This document shows positions 40,201-49,424 of a DNA stretch of 64,000 nucleotides, in pieces. The translations under genes and the position numbers were made by a program. Source of the DNA: JAICJC01 sp963757605 (lineage in GTDB: Bacteria; Actinomycetota; Thermoleophilia; Gaiellales; JAICJC01); contig CAVWSF010000005.1 in assembly GCA_963757605.1 (NCBI GenBank), positions 744,001 to 808,000 of the forward strand, read 5' to 3'. The notes beneath the pieces were generated by a model, which was not told the origin of the DNA, made no database searches, and saw nothing but the letters and a program-made list of their open reading frames with translations. Position 1 is the first letter of the stretch. Every line of letters begins with the position of its first letter.

Positions 40201-41303
40201 CCGAGGCTCCCACGCTCGTCGTGCTCGGTGGCGGGCCGGCGCAGCGGCACGCCATCGACGCCGCGCACGCGCTCGGCCTGCGCACCCTGGTCTGCGACTC
40301 CGAGCCCGGCGTCGGCGACGTCCCGGTCTCGAGCGAGGACGCAGACGGCGTGCGGGCCGCGGCCGCCGGCGCCGCCGGCCTGATCGCCCCCGGGACCGAC
40401 TGGCCGGTCCGCATCGCCGCCGCAGTCGCCTGTGACCTCGGCCTCCCCCACCCGATCGACCCCGACGAGGCGCGGGTCGCCACCGACAAGATCGCCCAGC
40501 GGCGGGCGCTCGACGCCGCCGGCGTGCCGCAGCCGGCCTGGTCGACCGAGGCGCCGCCCGCCTACCCGTGCGTCGTCAAGGCGCCCGACCGCCAGGGCCA
40601 GCGGGCGATGTCGATCCTCGCGGACGCCTCGGAGCTCGAGGCGGCCTCCGCGCGGGCAACGGCGGGGTCGCGCAGCGGCCGCGCCCTCTTCGAGGCGTTC
40701 GTGCCCGGGCCCGAGGTGACCGTGAACGGCTTCACGGCCGAGGGCCGCGGGATCGTCGCGGCGGTCACCGACCGGATCCACTTCGAGGGTGCGCCCGGCG
40801 TCGCCCGCCGGCACGTCTACCCGCCCGAGCGCGACCCGGCCGCCGCGGCCGAGACCGCGGCCCGGGCGGTCGAGGCGCTCGGGATCGACGCCGGCCCCTG
40901 GTACGTCCAGGTCATCCTGGGACCGGACGGCCCCCGGATCGTCGAGGTCGCAGCGAGGCTCGGCGGCGGCCACGACTCCGAGCTCGTGAAGCTCACAACC
41001 GGCGTCGACCTGGCCCGCGCGGCGGTGCTGGCGGCGATCGGCCGGCCGGTGTCCGCAGCCGAGGTGACGCCCGCTCCGGCCGGCGCCGGCGTGATCGAGT
41101 TCCTCGAAGCGCCGCCCGGGACGCTCCGGCGGGCGGCGGGCCCGGCGGAGGCGTGCTTCTACGATGCACCGGGACACGTGTACGGCCCGATCCGCATCGC
41201 CACCGACAGGGCCGGGTACGTGCTCGCCGGCGGCGCGACGAGAGACGACGCGCTCGCCCGCGCGGCCGCCGCGGCGGCCGCCGTCCGCTTCGAGGTGACA
41301 TGA
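40197..41303 (+). CDS. ATP-grasp family ligase
   Basis: 368 residues. N-terminal pre-ATP-grasp domain with LVVLGGGPAQRHAIDAAHALG, then the ATP-binding region from about 100: YPCVVKAPDRQGQRAMS, ALFEAFVPGPEVTVNGF and the metal site in GPRIVEVAARLGGGHDSELV. It resembles carboxylate-amine ligases related to PurK/carbamoyl-phosphate synthase. Between a sugar-modifying SDR and a sugar aminotransferase it might attach an amino acid or carboxylate to an amino sugar; this is inference. GTG at 40197 overlaps the SDR stop. Confidence 0.85.
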   Translation: MTEAPTLVVLGGGPAQRHAIDAAHALGLRTLVCDSEPGVGDVPVSSEDADGVRAAAAGAAGLIAPGTDWPVRIAAAVACDLGLPHPIDPDEARVATDKIAQRRALDAAGVPQPAWSTEAPPAYPCVVKAPDRQGQRAMSILADASELEAASARATAGSRSGRALFEAFVPGPEVTVNGFTAEGRGIVAAVTDRIHFEGAPGVARRHVYPPERDPAAAAETAARAVEALGIDAGPWYVQVILGPDGPRIVEVAARLGGGHDSELVKLTTGVDLARAAVLAAIGRPVSAAEVTPAPAGAGVIEFLEAPPGTLRRAAGPAEACFYDAPGHVYGPIRIATDRAGYVLAGGATRDDALARAAAAAAAVRFEVT

Positions 41304-42514
41304 GCCGCGCCCGCACATCCCAGCCGCTGGCCATCGACGGGGGCGCCCCCGTGCGCGAGACGCTGCTCGAGTTCTCGCCGCCGATCATCGGCCGGGCCGA
41401 GATCGACGCCGTGGTCGCGACGCTCGAGTCGGGCTGGCTCACCTCCGGCCCCAGGGTGGCCGAGCTGGAGGAGCGGTTCGCCGAGTACGCCGGCGCCGCG
41501 CACGCCATCGCCACGTCGTCGTGCACCGACGCGCTGCACCTCGCCCTTCGCGTCGCGGGCGTCGGGCAGGGGGACGAGGTGATCACGAGCTCCTTCACCT
41601 GGCCGGCCACCGTGAACGCGATCCTGCACGCCGGAGCGACGCCGCGGTTCGCCGACGTCGACCCCGAGACGCTGAACGTCGACCCGGCGTACGTCGAGGC
41701 GGCGATCACACCGCGCACCCGGGCGGTCGTCCCGGTGCACTTCGCCGGCGGTCCGTGCGACATGGACGCGATCGAGCTGGCCGTCAAGGGGCGCGAGATC
41801 GCGATCGTCGAGGACGCCGCGCACGCCGTCGAGTCGACCGTGCGCGGCCGCAAGGTGGGCGCGATCGGCGATCTCACCTGCTTCTCGCTCTACGCCACGA
41901 AGAGCCTGGCCGGAGGCGAGGGCGGCATCGTCACCACCGACTCGGCCGCGATGGCCAAGCGGCTGCGGCTCCTGCGCGCCCACGGGATCACGCGCGACCC
42001 GTGGCGGCGGGCCCAGACGCGCACGCTGGGCCACTATGACGTCGTCGAGCCGGGCTGGAAGGCCAACCTGGCCGATCTCCAGGCCGCCGCCGCCCTGCCC
42101 AAGATCGGCCGGATCGAGGAGTTCCGCGCCCACCGGGCCGACCTCGTCGAGCGCTACGACGCCGGCCTCGCCCCGCTTCAGGGCATCGAGCCGATCGGGC
42201 GGCCCGGCTTCGGCGTCCACGCCCACCATCTCTACGTCGTCCGGATCGACCCGGCGCTGGCCGGCGCCGACCGCGACGCATACGCGGCCGCGCTCATGGC
42301 CGAGAACGTCGCCACCGGCCTGCACTTCCTGCCCGTGCACGGGCTCACCTGGTATCGCGAGCATCTCGACCCGGTACCGCTGCCCGAGACCGAGCGCGCC
42401 GGCGCCGAGGTGCTGTCGCTCCCGCTCGCGGCGGCCCACTCGGAGGCCGACATCGACGACGCACTCGCCGCCGTGCGCAAGGTGCATGCGGCCTACGCGG
42501 ACGTGGGGCCGTGA
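41300..42514 (+). CDS. DegT/DnrJ/EryC1/StrS-family PLP aminotransferase
   Basis: 404 residues. GWLTSGPRVAELEERFAEY at the start, AIVEDAAHAVES for the pyridine-N Asp, and CFSLYATKSLAGGEGG with the PLP-binding Lys are all typical of nucleotide-sugar aminotransferases. It would aminate a keto-sugar, probably made by the SDR encoded two genes upstream. ATG at 41300 overlaps the ATP-grasp stop and its own stop overlaps the next gene, so the four genes are coupled. Confidence 0.93.
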   Translation: MSRARTSQPLAIDGGAPVRETLLEFSPPIIGRAEIDAVVATLESGWLTSGPRVAELEERFAEYAGAAHAIATSSCTDALHLALRVAGVGQGDEVITSSFTWPATVNAILHAGATPRFADVDPETLNVDPAYVEAAITPRTRAVVPVHFAGGPCDMDAIELAVKGREIAIVEDAAHAVESTVRGRKVGAIGDLTCFSLYATKSLAGGEGGIVTTDSAAMAKRLRLLRAHGITRDPWRRAQTRTLGHYDVVEPGWKANLADLQAAAALPKIGRIEEFRAHRADLVERYDAGLAPLQGIEPIGRPGFGVHAHHLYVVRIDPALAGADRDAYAAALMAENVATGLHFLPVHGLTWYREHLDPVPLPETERAGAEVLSLPLAAAHSEADIDDALAAVRKVHAAYADVGP

Positions 42515-43581
42515 GCAGGCGTACGAGGGTGGTGCTCGAGGCGCTGGTCTCGGCGGTCCTCCTCGCCGCCATCCTGCACTGGGCCGGCATTCACCGGGTG
42601 CTGCACGAGCTCAGCCGCACCCAGCTTCGCTGGTTCGTGCCCGCGGTCGCGGTGAGCGTCGCCACCGTGCCGCTGATGGCGTTTCGCTGGCGGCTCCTGC
42701 TGTCTGCGAAGGGCATCGACGTGCCGATCGCGTGGCTCACACGCACCTACTTCGTCGCCCTCTTCGCGGGCCAGTTCCTGCCGGCGGCGATCGGGGGCGA
42801 CGCGGTGCGGGCGGTCGAGCTGGGCCGCCGCACCCACGATGCGCCCGAAGCGGTGGCGTCGGTCCTGATCGACCGGCTGGTCGGGCTCATCTCGCTCGTC
42901 GTCCTCGCGCTCGCGGCGGTGATCGCCGGGGGCGGCTCGGCCCGGCGCCCGGGCGTGATCGCCGCCGAGGCGGCCTTCGGCGCCGCCGCCGGGGTCGCGC
43001 TGGCGCTCATCTTCTCGAGCCGGCTGCGCGGCGTCGTGGCCCGAGCGCTCGAGCCGCGCTCCGACGGCCACCGACTGGCCGCCGGCGAGCGCTTCTACGA
43101 CGCCCTGCACACCTACCGCGGGCACTCGCGCACGCTGGCCCTCGTCGGCGCGCTGGCGCTCGTCGTCCAACTCGCCCGGGTGGGCGTCATCTGGCTCCTG
43201 ACCAAGGCGCTCGGCCTCGACGTGCCGGACTCGGTGATCCTCCTCACCGGCCCGGTCGTGTTCGCGTCGCTGGCGCTGCCCGTCTCGCTGAACGGCATCG
43301 GCGTGCGTGAGGGGGTCTTCGTCTACTTCCTGCACGGCTACGCCGCCCGGCCGCAGGCCGTTGCGCTCGGGCTGGCGTTCTACGCGGTCGGCACGATCAC
43401 CGCGCTCGGCGGCGCGGGCGTGCTGGCCGCCCGGTTCGTCCGGCACGGAATCGGGGCGGTGAGGCCGCGTACGCAGATCGAGGGAGGCGAAGCGGGCCCC
43501 AGCCTCCCCGGCGGACCGCCCACGATCCCCCACCCTGGGGATGGACGGGCGGCACCTGCCGAACGATCTACTCGGGCATGA
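42511..43581 (+). CDS. Membrane protein of the LPG synthase TM-region/AglD family
   Basis: 356 residues, eight or so membrane segments. VALFAGQFLPAAIGGDAVRAVEL and later LALPVSLNGIGVREGVFVY are the hallmark loops of the UPF0104 / lysylphosphatidylglycerol synthase TM-region family. Members are flippase-like or lipid-transfer partners in glycan pathways. It has no soluble aminoacyltransferase domain. The C-terminal 45 residues are Gly/Pro/Arg-rich and probably disordered. GTG 42511 and the stop both overlap neighbours. Confidence 0.87.
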   Translation: MSRRTRVVLEALVSAVLLAAILHWAGIHRVLHELSRTQLRWFVPAVAVSVATVPLMAFRWRLLLSAKGIDVPIAWLTRTYFVALFAGQFLPAAIGGDAVRAVELGRRTHDAPEAVASVLIDRLVGLISLVVLALAAVIAGGGSARRPGVIAAEAAFGAAAGVALALIFSSRLRGVVARALEPRSDGHRLAAGERFYDALHTYRGHSRTLALVGALALVVQLARVGVIWLLTKALGLDVPDSVILLTGPVVFASLALPVSLNGIGVREGVFVYFLHGYAARPQAVALGLAFYAVGTITALGGAGVLAARFVRHGIGAVRPRTQIEGGEAGPSLPGGPPTIPHPGDGRAAPAERSTRA

Positions 43582-43709
43582 CCCTCCCCCGCATCTCCCG
43601 CACCCGCGCCGTCGCTCAGGACGAGTCGCTCGCGGTCGTGAACCGGCTCCTCGTGCTCGGCACGCTCCTGTGCCTCGCGGCAGCCCTCACCGGCACGCTC
43701 ATCCACTAG
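43578..43709 (+). CDS. 43-residue single-span membrane peptide
   Basis: ATG 43578 overlaps the upstream stop as ATGA, like the other junctions of this cassette, and the frame ends at TAG 43707-43709. The peptide has a basic N-terminus (MTLPRISRTRAVAQ) and one hydrophobic helix (VVNRLLVLGTLLCLAAALTG). It is too short for most gene finders. The coupling and clean topology argue for a real small protein; no family is recognised. Confidence 0.6.
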   Translation: MTLPRISRTRAVAQDESLAVVNRLLVLGTLLCLAAALTGTLIH

Positions 43710-43719
43710 CCGCGTTGCG

Positions 43720-44373
43720 CTAGCAGCAGCCGTCGGCGCAGCCCCGGCTGCGCCAGGACTCGAGGCCCTCACGCCCGGCAACAGCGGCGATCACGAGCCC
43801 TGTGAGCGGGTCCGCCCACCACCAGCCCATGAGCGCGTTCGCCCCGAGGCCGACGAGCAGGGCGACCGACAGGTGGGCGCACAGCATGTTCTGCGCGCCT
43901 TCGGAGACTGTGGCGGCGGAGCCGAGCCGGTGGCCGACCTGACGCTTGGCGCGAGCGAGCAACGGCATCGTCGGCGCTGTGACTGCCGCAAGGCCGATGC
44001 CGACCCAGCTGGGATCGGGGTGGCTGGAGCCGGCGAGCGTTCTGAGCGACTCGATGGTGACATAGGCCGCCAGCAGGAAGAACGAGATCGCGATCACCTG
44101 CTGGGCACGGCGCTCAGCGGTTTCCGAGTGCAGGCGCCCGCCCGTGAACAGCCACACGACGACCGATCCGGCGAGCACTTCGATCAGGCTATCGATGCCG
44201 AATCCGACAAGGGCGATGGACGAGGCGGACACGCCGGCCGCCAGCGCGATCGCCAACTCGGCCACGTGCCACACGTTCCCGCCCCATGCCAGGCGCCGCG
44301 CGCGCCGCTGGAGGAGTGCCCGCTCGGTCGGATCGGGCCCCGCCGCACGGATCACGATCGGGAGCGTGCTCAC
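43720..44373 (-). CDS. Cation efflux transporter (CDF-like membrane domain)
   Basis: 217 residues with five or six membrane segments and no C-terminal cytoplasmic metal domain. IALVGFGIDSLIEVLAG contains the acidic metal residues of segment 2 and VSEGAQNMLCAHLSV those of segment 5 of cation diffusion facilitators. The C-terminal RSRGCADGCC may bind metal. Shorter than standard CDF proteins (about 300). GTG at 44373 has GGTGG ahead of it. It follows the cupin gene by 12 bases. Confidence 0.8.
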   Translation of the reverse strand: MSTLPIVIRAAGPDPTERALLQRRARRLAWGGNVWHVAELAIALAAGVSASSIALVGFGIDSLIEVLAGSVVVWLFTGGRLHSETAERRAQQVIAISFFLLAAYVTIESLRTLAGSSHPDPSWVGIGLAAVTAPTMPLLARAKRQVGHRLGSAATVSEGAQNMLCAHLSVALLVGLGANALMGWWWADPLTGLVIAAVAGREGLESWRSRGCADGCC

Positions 44374-44385
44374 GCCGCCACCTTC

Positions 44386-44922
44386 CTAGGCCTCCGGCAG
44401 CCCCTCCGAATAGGGGGCCTTGGTCGTCTCGGGCACTCCGGCGTAGGCCACCTTGCCGCTCGTCGCCTGCTCCGTAACGCCGGCGCTGTGCTTGAGCGCC
44501 ACGTCCGAGACGGGGTATCTCAGCCCCTCGCCCGCGTTCCGGGCACCGACGCCGACGATCGCGCACGGGCCGTCCCCGGCGCCGACGAAGACGTGCTCTG
44601 TCCAGGGCGGGCAGTGGACGAAGTCCCAGGCCCTGAGTGGCCGCTCCTCGCCCTCCACCAGGAGGATGCACTCGCCGCTCAGGACGAGGAAGTCCTCCTG
44701 GCCCTCCTCGGCGTGGTAGTAACAGTTGGGCTGCCCGGGCCACATCACCTGGATGTTGATGCCGTAGTGGTCGAAGCCGGCCGCCTCGCTCTCGAACACG
44801 ACGCCCGCGCCGAACTTCTCGTTGTGGATCCACTCGGCGTCGCGGGCGTTCACGACGAACCAGCCCGCGCCGGCGGGCTTGCTGCCGCCCGGCCCGTCCT
44901 CCATGGGAGCTTCCTGCACCAT
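44386..44922 (-). CDS. Cupin-domain protein
   Basis: 178 residues. The double-stranded beta-helix motifs are GQPNCYYHAEEGQEDFLVLSG (first, with His and Glu ligands) and RAWDFVHCPPWTEHVF (second). Single-domain cupins bind a metal and serve as isomerases, oxygenases or sensors; the substrate is unknown. ATG at 44922 has a GGGAGGGA ribosome-binding site; longer frames upstream overlap the intergenic region before the repeat protein. Probably co-transcribed with the CDF-like gene. Confidence 0.83.
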   Translation of the reverse strand: MVQEAPMEDGPGGSKPAGAGWFVVNARDAEWIHNEKFGAGVVFESEAAGFDHYGINIQVMWPGQPNCYYHAEEGQEDFLVLSGECILLVEGEERPLRAWDFVHCPPWTEHVFVGAGDGPCAIVGVGARNAGEGLRYPVSDVALKHSAGVTEQATSGKVAYAGVPETTKAPYSEGLPEA

Positions 44923-44968
44923 CTCGTCCCTCCCGGTCGGTCGAATCCCTCGGACCCGGAGGGTATAT

Positions 44969-47900
44969 CTAGGAGTGGCAGGCGGTGTTGGCGGCGCCGG
45001 CGGTGGCCGGTGCAAAGGCCGAGGCGTTGCTCACCCTGTCGACGGCCCGGAACTGCACGAGGTACGTGCCCTTGTTGCGGATCGTGATGCTCGAGCCGGT
45101 GAAGGTCGCGCTCCAGCTCACGCCGGCGTTCGTGGAGTAGCGGTACTGGTAGGTCGAGAAGCCCGACATCGCATCGGTCGAGCCGGACGCGCGGATCGTG
45201 ATGCGGCTGCTCGTGCAGGTGAGCGACCCGCCGCTCACGGTCGGCAGGCTCGGCGCCGCGCGGTCGAGCTTCACCGTGTTGCTCGAGCCCGCGGTCGTCG
45301 GCAGCCAGGACGAGACGTTGCCGGCGTTGTCGACCGACCGGAACTGGACGATCGTGGTGCCCTCCGCCGTGATGAGAGCCGACGGGCCGGCGACCGTGGC
45401 CGACCAGGTCGACCCGTTGTTCGCCGACGTGCGGTGCTCGTAGCGGGCGAGGCCCGAGAGGGCGTCGCTTGCGCCGCTCGCGGAGATCGTGCGCGAGGCG
45501 GCCGCCGACCAGCTCGTCGACCCGCCCGAGACGGTCGGGTTGGTCGGGAGGGTGCGGTCGAGCTTCACCGTGCCCTGCACCCACGCGGACCGGTTGCCCG
45601 CGGCGTCGATGGAGCGGAACTGCACGACGCTCGTGCCCTGCGCGCTCACGGTCACGGAGCTCCCGGCCGCCGTCGCCGAGAACGCGCCGCCGTTGAACGA
45701 CGTCTGGTACTCGTAGCCCGAGACGGAGCTGCCGCCGTCGGTCGAGCCCGAGGCCGTGACGATCGCGGACGCGGCGTTCGACCAGACGCCCGTTGCGCCG
45801 GACACGGTCGGGTTGGTGGGCGCGCCGCGATCGAGCTTCACGGTGTTCGCAGCTCCGGCAGTCGCCGGGGCCCACGCCGAGGCGTTGCCGGCGCCGTCGA
45901 CGGCCCGGAGCTGGACGAGCGTCGCGCCCTCGGCCGAGACGGCCGCGGCAGCGCCGGTGGTCGTGCCCGACCACGTCGTCCCGCCGTCGGTCGACGTGTG
46001 GTACTCGTAGTGGTTCACGCCGTCGGTCGCGGGCGTGTCGGTCGAGCCGGACCCGCTCACGCTCACCGAGGCGACGCTCTGCCAGCTCAGCGAGCCGCCG
46101 GTCACGTTCGGCGCCGACGGCGCGGTGCGGTCGACGCGAGCCGTGCTCTGCACCCAGCCGGACGCGCGGCCGACGCCGTCGAGGGCCCGGAAGCGCAGGA
46201 GCGTCTCGCCCTCGGTGCTGACCGAGACAGAGGCGCCGGAAGTCGGGAGCGGCGACCAGGTCGCCCCGCCGTTCGTCGACTGCTCGTACTCGTAGCCGGC
46301 CACGCCGCTGGCCGTGTCGGTCGACCCGGAGGCCGTGAGGATCAGCACGGCGACGCTCTGCCAGAGCGCGGAGCCGCCGGCCACCGTGGGGTTGGTCGGG
46401 GCAGTGAGGTCGAGCTTGGCGGTGCTGCCGGCCGTCGCCGCGGCCGGCGTCCAGGCCGACGCGTTTCCTGCGCCGTCGACGCTTCGGAACTGCACCTGGG
46501 TCGTGCCCTCGGCCAAGATGTTCACCGACGCGCCGCTGGTCGCACCCGACCACGCGCCGCCGTTCAGGTTCGTGCGGTACTCGTAGGCCGCGAGGCCCGA
46601 GCCGCCGGAGTCGGTAGACCCGGACGCCGACACCGCGACGGGCGCGGCGCTCTGCCAGGACGACGAGCCGCCAGCTACGTTCGGCGCCGACGGGGCCGAG
46701 CGGTCGATGCGGACGGTGGCGGAGATCCACGCCGACGTGTTGCCGGCGCCGTCAACGGCCCGCAGCTCGACCAGCGTCTCGCTCTGCGCCGAGACGGTGA
46801 CGCCGGCGCCGGCGGTCGCGGCCGACCAGGTCGCGCCGCCGTCGGTGGAGGTGCGATGCTCGTAGGTGGCCGGGCCCGAGCCGCCGGAGTCCGTCGATCC
46901 AGACGCGCTGACCGCGACCGATGCGACGCTCTGCCAGGAGAGCGACCCGCCGGCGACGATCGGGTCACTCGGGTCCGTGCGGTCGAGCCGCACGGTGCTC
47001 GCGCCGGTCGGCGCGGATGGCGTCCAGGCCGAGGCGTTGCCGGCGATGTCGATCGCCCGGAACTGCACGAGCGTCTCGCCCTCGGCCGAGACGGCGTCCG
47101 CCGCGCCGGCCGCCGGGCTGCCCCACGTCGCGCCGCCGTCGGTCGACGCGCGGTGCTCGTATCCGGCCAGGCCCGAGAGCGCGTCGGTCGACCCCGAGGA
47201 CGTCACGGTCGTCTGCGCCGCCGCCTTCCAGGCGTTCGATCCGCCGGTGACCGACGGGGCGCTCGGCGCCGTCCGGTCGATGCGGGCGGTCGCGGCGGCC
47301 GTGCCGGCGGCCGGCGCCCACGCCGACCTGAGGCCGGAGACGTCGACCGCCCGGAACTGGACGAGCGTCTCGCCGTTTGCCGTCACGTCGACCGAGGCGC
47401 CCGCCGCGCCGCCCGACCAGGACGCGCCGCCGTCGGTCGACGTGCGGTACTGGTAGCTCGCGATCCCTGACCCGGGCGTGTCGGCCGAGCCGCCGCCGGA
47501 GATCGTGAGCTGGGCGACCGACTGCCAGCTCGCCGAGCCGCCCAACGCGGCCGGCGCACTCGGCACGGTGCGGTCGATGCGGACGGTGGCCTGCTTCCAG
47601 CCGGACGTGAAGCCGGCGGCGTCGACGGCCCGGAAGCGGACGAGCGTCTCGCCCTCGTCGGTGACCCCGAGCGACGAGCCTGCGGCCGGAAGCGACCAGA
47701 TGGCGCCGGCGTTCGTCGAGGTCTCGTACTCGTACCTGGCGATCCCCGAGCCGGGCGTATCCGTCGATCCGGAGGCCGAGGCGGTCACCGACGCAACGTT
47801 CTTCCACGCGCTCGCGCCGCCGCTCACCGACGGGTCGGTCGGCGGCGTAGTGTCGATGCGCACGGTGTCCTGCACCCACCCGGACGCGTTCCCGGCGCCG

Positions 47901-49339
47901 TCGACGGCGTCGAAGCGCACCAGCGTCTCACCCTCGATCCCGACGTCGGCCTGGATGCCCGTCGTCGGCGCGCTCCACGTTGCGCCGCCGTTCGCCGACG
48001 TCTCGAAGCGATAGCCGCTGAGCCCGGAGCCGCCCGTGTCGATCGAGGCGCCGGCCGTGACGCTGACGAGCGCCAGGTTGAGCCACGACAGCGACCCGCC
48101 GGCGACGATCGGGGCGGAAGGCGCCGTGTGGTCGAGCCGGACTGTGGCCTGCGTCCAGGGCGACGCGAGCCCGACCCCGTCCACCGCGGCGTAGCGCACC
48201 AGCGTCTCGCCCTCGGCGCCCACGGCCAGCGACGCGGCGGAGGTCGGTGCCGACCAGACGAGCCCGCCGGTCACCGAGGTCTCGTACTCGTAGCCGGCCA
48301 CGCCCGACCCGCCGGTGTCGGCCGAGCCGGTGGCGGCGGTCAGGACGGCCGCCACGTTCCGCCACGCGGCGGCGCCGCCCGACACGGCCGGAGCGGTCGG
48401 GGCGGTCGTGTCGATCCGGACGGTGGCCTGGGCCCAGTCGGAGTGGTTCCCGACGGCATCCAGCGCCCGGAACTCGACCTCGGTGCGGCCCTCGGCCGAG
48501 ACGGCCAGGAGCGCGCCCGCCTGCGCGGCCGACCAGGTCGCGCCGGCGTCGGTCGAGGTGCGGTACTGGTAGCCGGCGACGCCGGACTGGGCGTCGCTCG
48601 AGCCGGCGGCGGTGACGGTCTGCGAGGCGACGTTCTGCCAGCCGGCGAGCGCGCCCGCCAGGGAGGGGGCCGTCGGGTCGGTCGCGTCGATCAGGGCAGT
48701 GTTGGCCGCGCCGGTCACGGCGGGCGCCCACACCGAGGCGTTGCCGGCGGTGTCGACGGCGCGCACCTGCACGAAGGTCTGGCCGGGAGTGCTCACCGGC
48801 ACGGATCCGCCCGCCGCGGCGCCGCTCCAGGTCGAGCCGTCGGCCGAGGTGCGGTGCTCGTAGCGGGCGATCGCGCCGCCCGGGTCGGTGGACCCGCCGC
48901 CGGCGATCGTGACCGGGCCCGCACTCCACGAGGCGGAGCCGCCGGAGACGGCAGGCGCGGACGGCGGCGTCGTGTCGATCCTCCAGCGCACCTTCTTCGT
49001 CGCCGAGCGCAGGTGGCCGCCGACGCGGCCGCTGACCTTGACCCGGAACATGTGCCGGCCGGGCAGGAGGCTCTTGTAGGTGACCTTGGTCTTGCAGGTC
49101 TTCCAGGGCAGCGCGTCGAGGCGGCACGTCGTCTTCGAGACGTGCCCGATCCGCTTCCAGGCGAACTGGGCGATCGTCTGGTTGGACAGGCTCGCCGGCT
49201 TCTTGGTGATCAGAGCGCCGATCGTCGAGATCGACGGGCTGCCGATCGGACGCGCCAAAGCGGACCCGGGGAGTGCCAATGCAGCAGCCGTCGCGAGAGC
49301 GACCAGCGCAGCGGGCATGCGGGGGTGGAATCCAGGCAC
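44969..49339 (-). CDS. Giant secreted repeat protein with 14 beta-sandwich-like repeats
   Basis: 1,456 residues. A signal peptide (about 1-29, ending GSALA) and a unique N-terminal domain of about 90 residues with several Cys are followed by 14 repeats of about 92-95 residues. Each repeat begins with a TAPSAPXVXGG-type motif, then WXXVA, GSTD, AXYEYXTSXDGG, WS and EGETLVXFRAVDGAGN. These resemble Ig/Fn3-like or OmpL47-type extracellular modules. There is no sortase motif or membrane anchor at the C-terminus (ends GAANTACHS). It is probably an adhesin or surface fibre. GTG 49339 has GGAG 11 bases upstream. Confidence 0.88.
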   Translation of the reverse strand: MPGFHPRMPAALVALATAAALALPGSALARPIGSPSISTIGALITKKPASLSNQTIAQFAWKRIGHVSKTTCRLDALPWKTCKTKVTYKSLLPGRHMFRVKVSGRVGGHLRSATKKVRWRIDTTPPSAPAVSGGSASWSAGPVTIAGGGSTDPGGAIARYEHRTSADGSTWSGAAAGGSVPVSTPGQTFVQVRAVDTAGNASVWAPAVTGAANTALIDATDPTAPSLAGALAGWQNVASQTVTAAGSSDAQSGVAGYQYRTSTDAGATWSAAQAGALLAVSAEGRTEVEFRALDAVGNHSDWAQATVRIDTTAPTAPAVSGGAAAWRNVAAVLTAATGSADTGGSGVAGYEYETSVTGGLVWSAPTSAASLAVGAEGETLVRYAAVDGVGLASPWTQATVRLDHTAPSAPIVAGGSLSWLNLALVSVTAGASIDTGGSGLSGYRFETSANGGATWSAPTTGIQADVGIEGETLVRFDAVDGAGNASGWVQDTVRIDTTPPTDPSVSGGASAWKNVASVTASASGSTDTPGSGIARYEYETSTNAGAIWSLPAAGSSLGVTDEGETLVRFRAVDAAGFTSGWKQATVRIDRTVPSAPAALGGSASWQSVAQLTISGGGSADTPGSGIASYQYRTSTDGGASWSGGAAGASVDVTANGETLVQFRAVDVSGLRSAWAPAAGTAAATARIDRTAPSAPSVTGGSNAWKAAAQTTVTSSGSTDALSGLAGYEHRASTDGGATWGSPAAGAADAVSAEGETLVQFRAIDIAGNASAWTPSAPTGASTVRLDRTDPSDPIVAGGSLSWQSVASVAVSASGSTDSGGSGPATYEHRTSTDGGATWSAATAGAGVTVSAQSETLVELRAVDGAGNTSAWISATVRIDRSAPSAPNVAGGSSSWQSAAPVAVSASGSTDSGGSGLAAYEYRTNLNGGAWSGATSGASVNILAEGTTQVQFRSVDGAGNASAWTPAAATAGSTAKLDLTAPTNPTVAGGSALWQSVAVLILTASGSTDTASGVAGYEYEQSTNGGATWSPLPTSGASVSVSTEGETLLRFRALDGVGRASGWVQSTARVDRTAPSAPNVTGGSLSWQSVASVSVSGSGSTDTPATDGVNHYEYHTSTDGGTTWSGTTTGAAAAVSAEGATLVQLRAVDGAGNASAWAPATAGAANTVKLDRGAPTNPTVSGATGVWSNAASAIVTASGSTDGGSSVSGYEYQTSFNGGAFSATAAGSSVTVSAQGTSVVQFRSIDAAGNRSAWVQGTVKLDRTLPTNPTVSGGSTSWSAAASRTISASGASDALSGLARYEHRTSANNGSTWSATVAGPSALITAEGTTIVQFRSVDNAGNVSSWLPTTAGSSNTVKLDRAAPSLPTVSGGSLTCTSSRITIRASGSTDAMSGFSTYQYRYSTNAGVSWSATFTGSSITIRNKGTYLVQFRAVDRVSNASAFAPATAGAANTACHS

Positions 49340-49424
49340 TGAGGCAGAGCTCCTACTCGGGGGAAAGCGAGAACTCTGCTTCTCGTATCGGCATACCGAG
49401 CAAAATGCTTGATATGCAAGTGGT

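Noticed and set aside
44969..49339. DNA tandem repeat or CRISPR-like array in the repeat protein gene
   Set aside because: The periodicity is about 280 bases and is clear at protein level only; the DNA units are diverged and contain no spacers.
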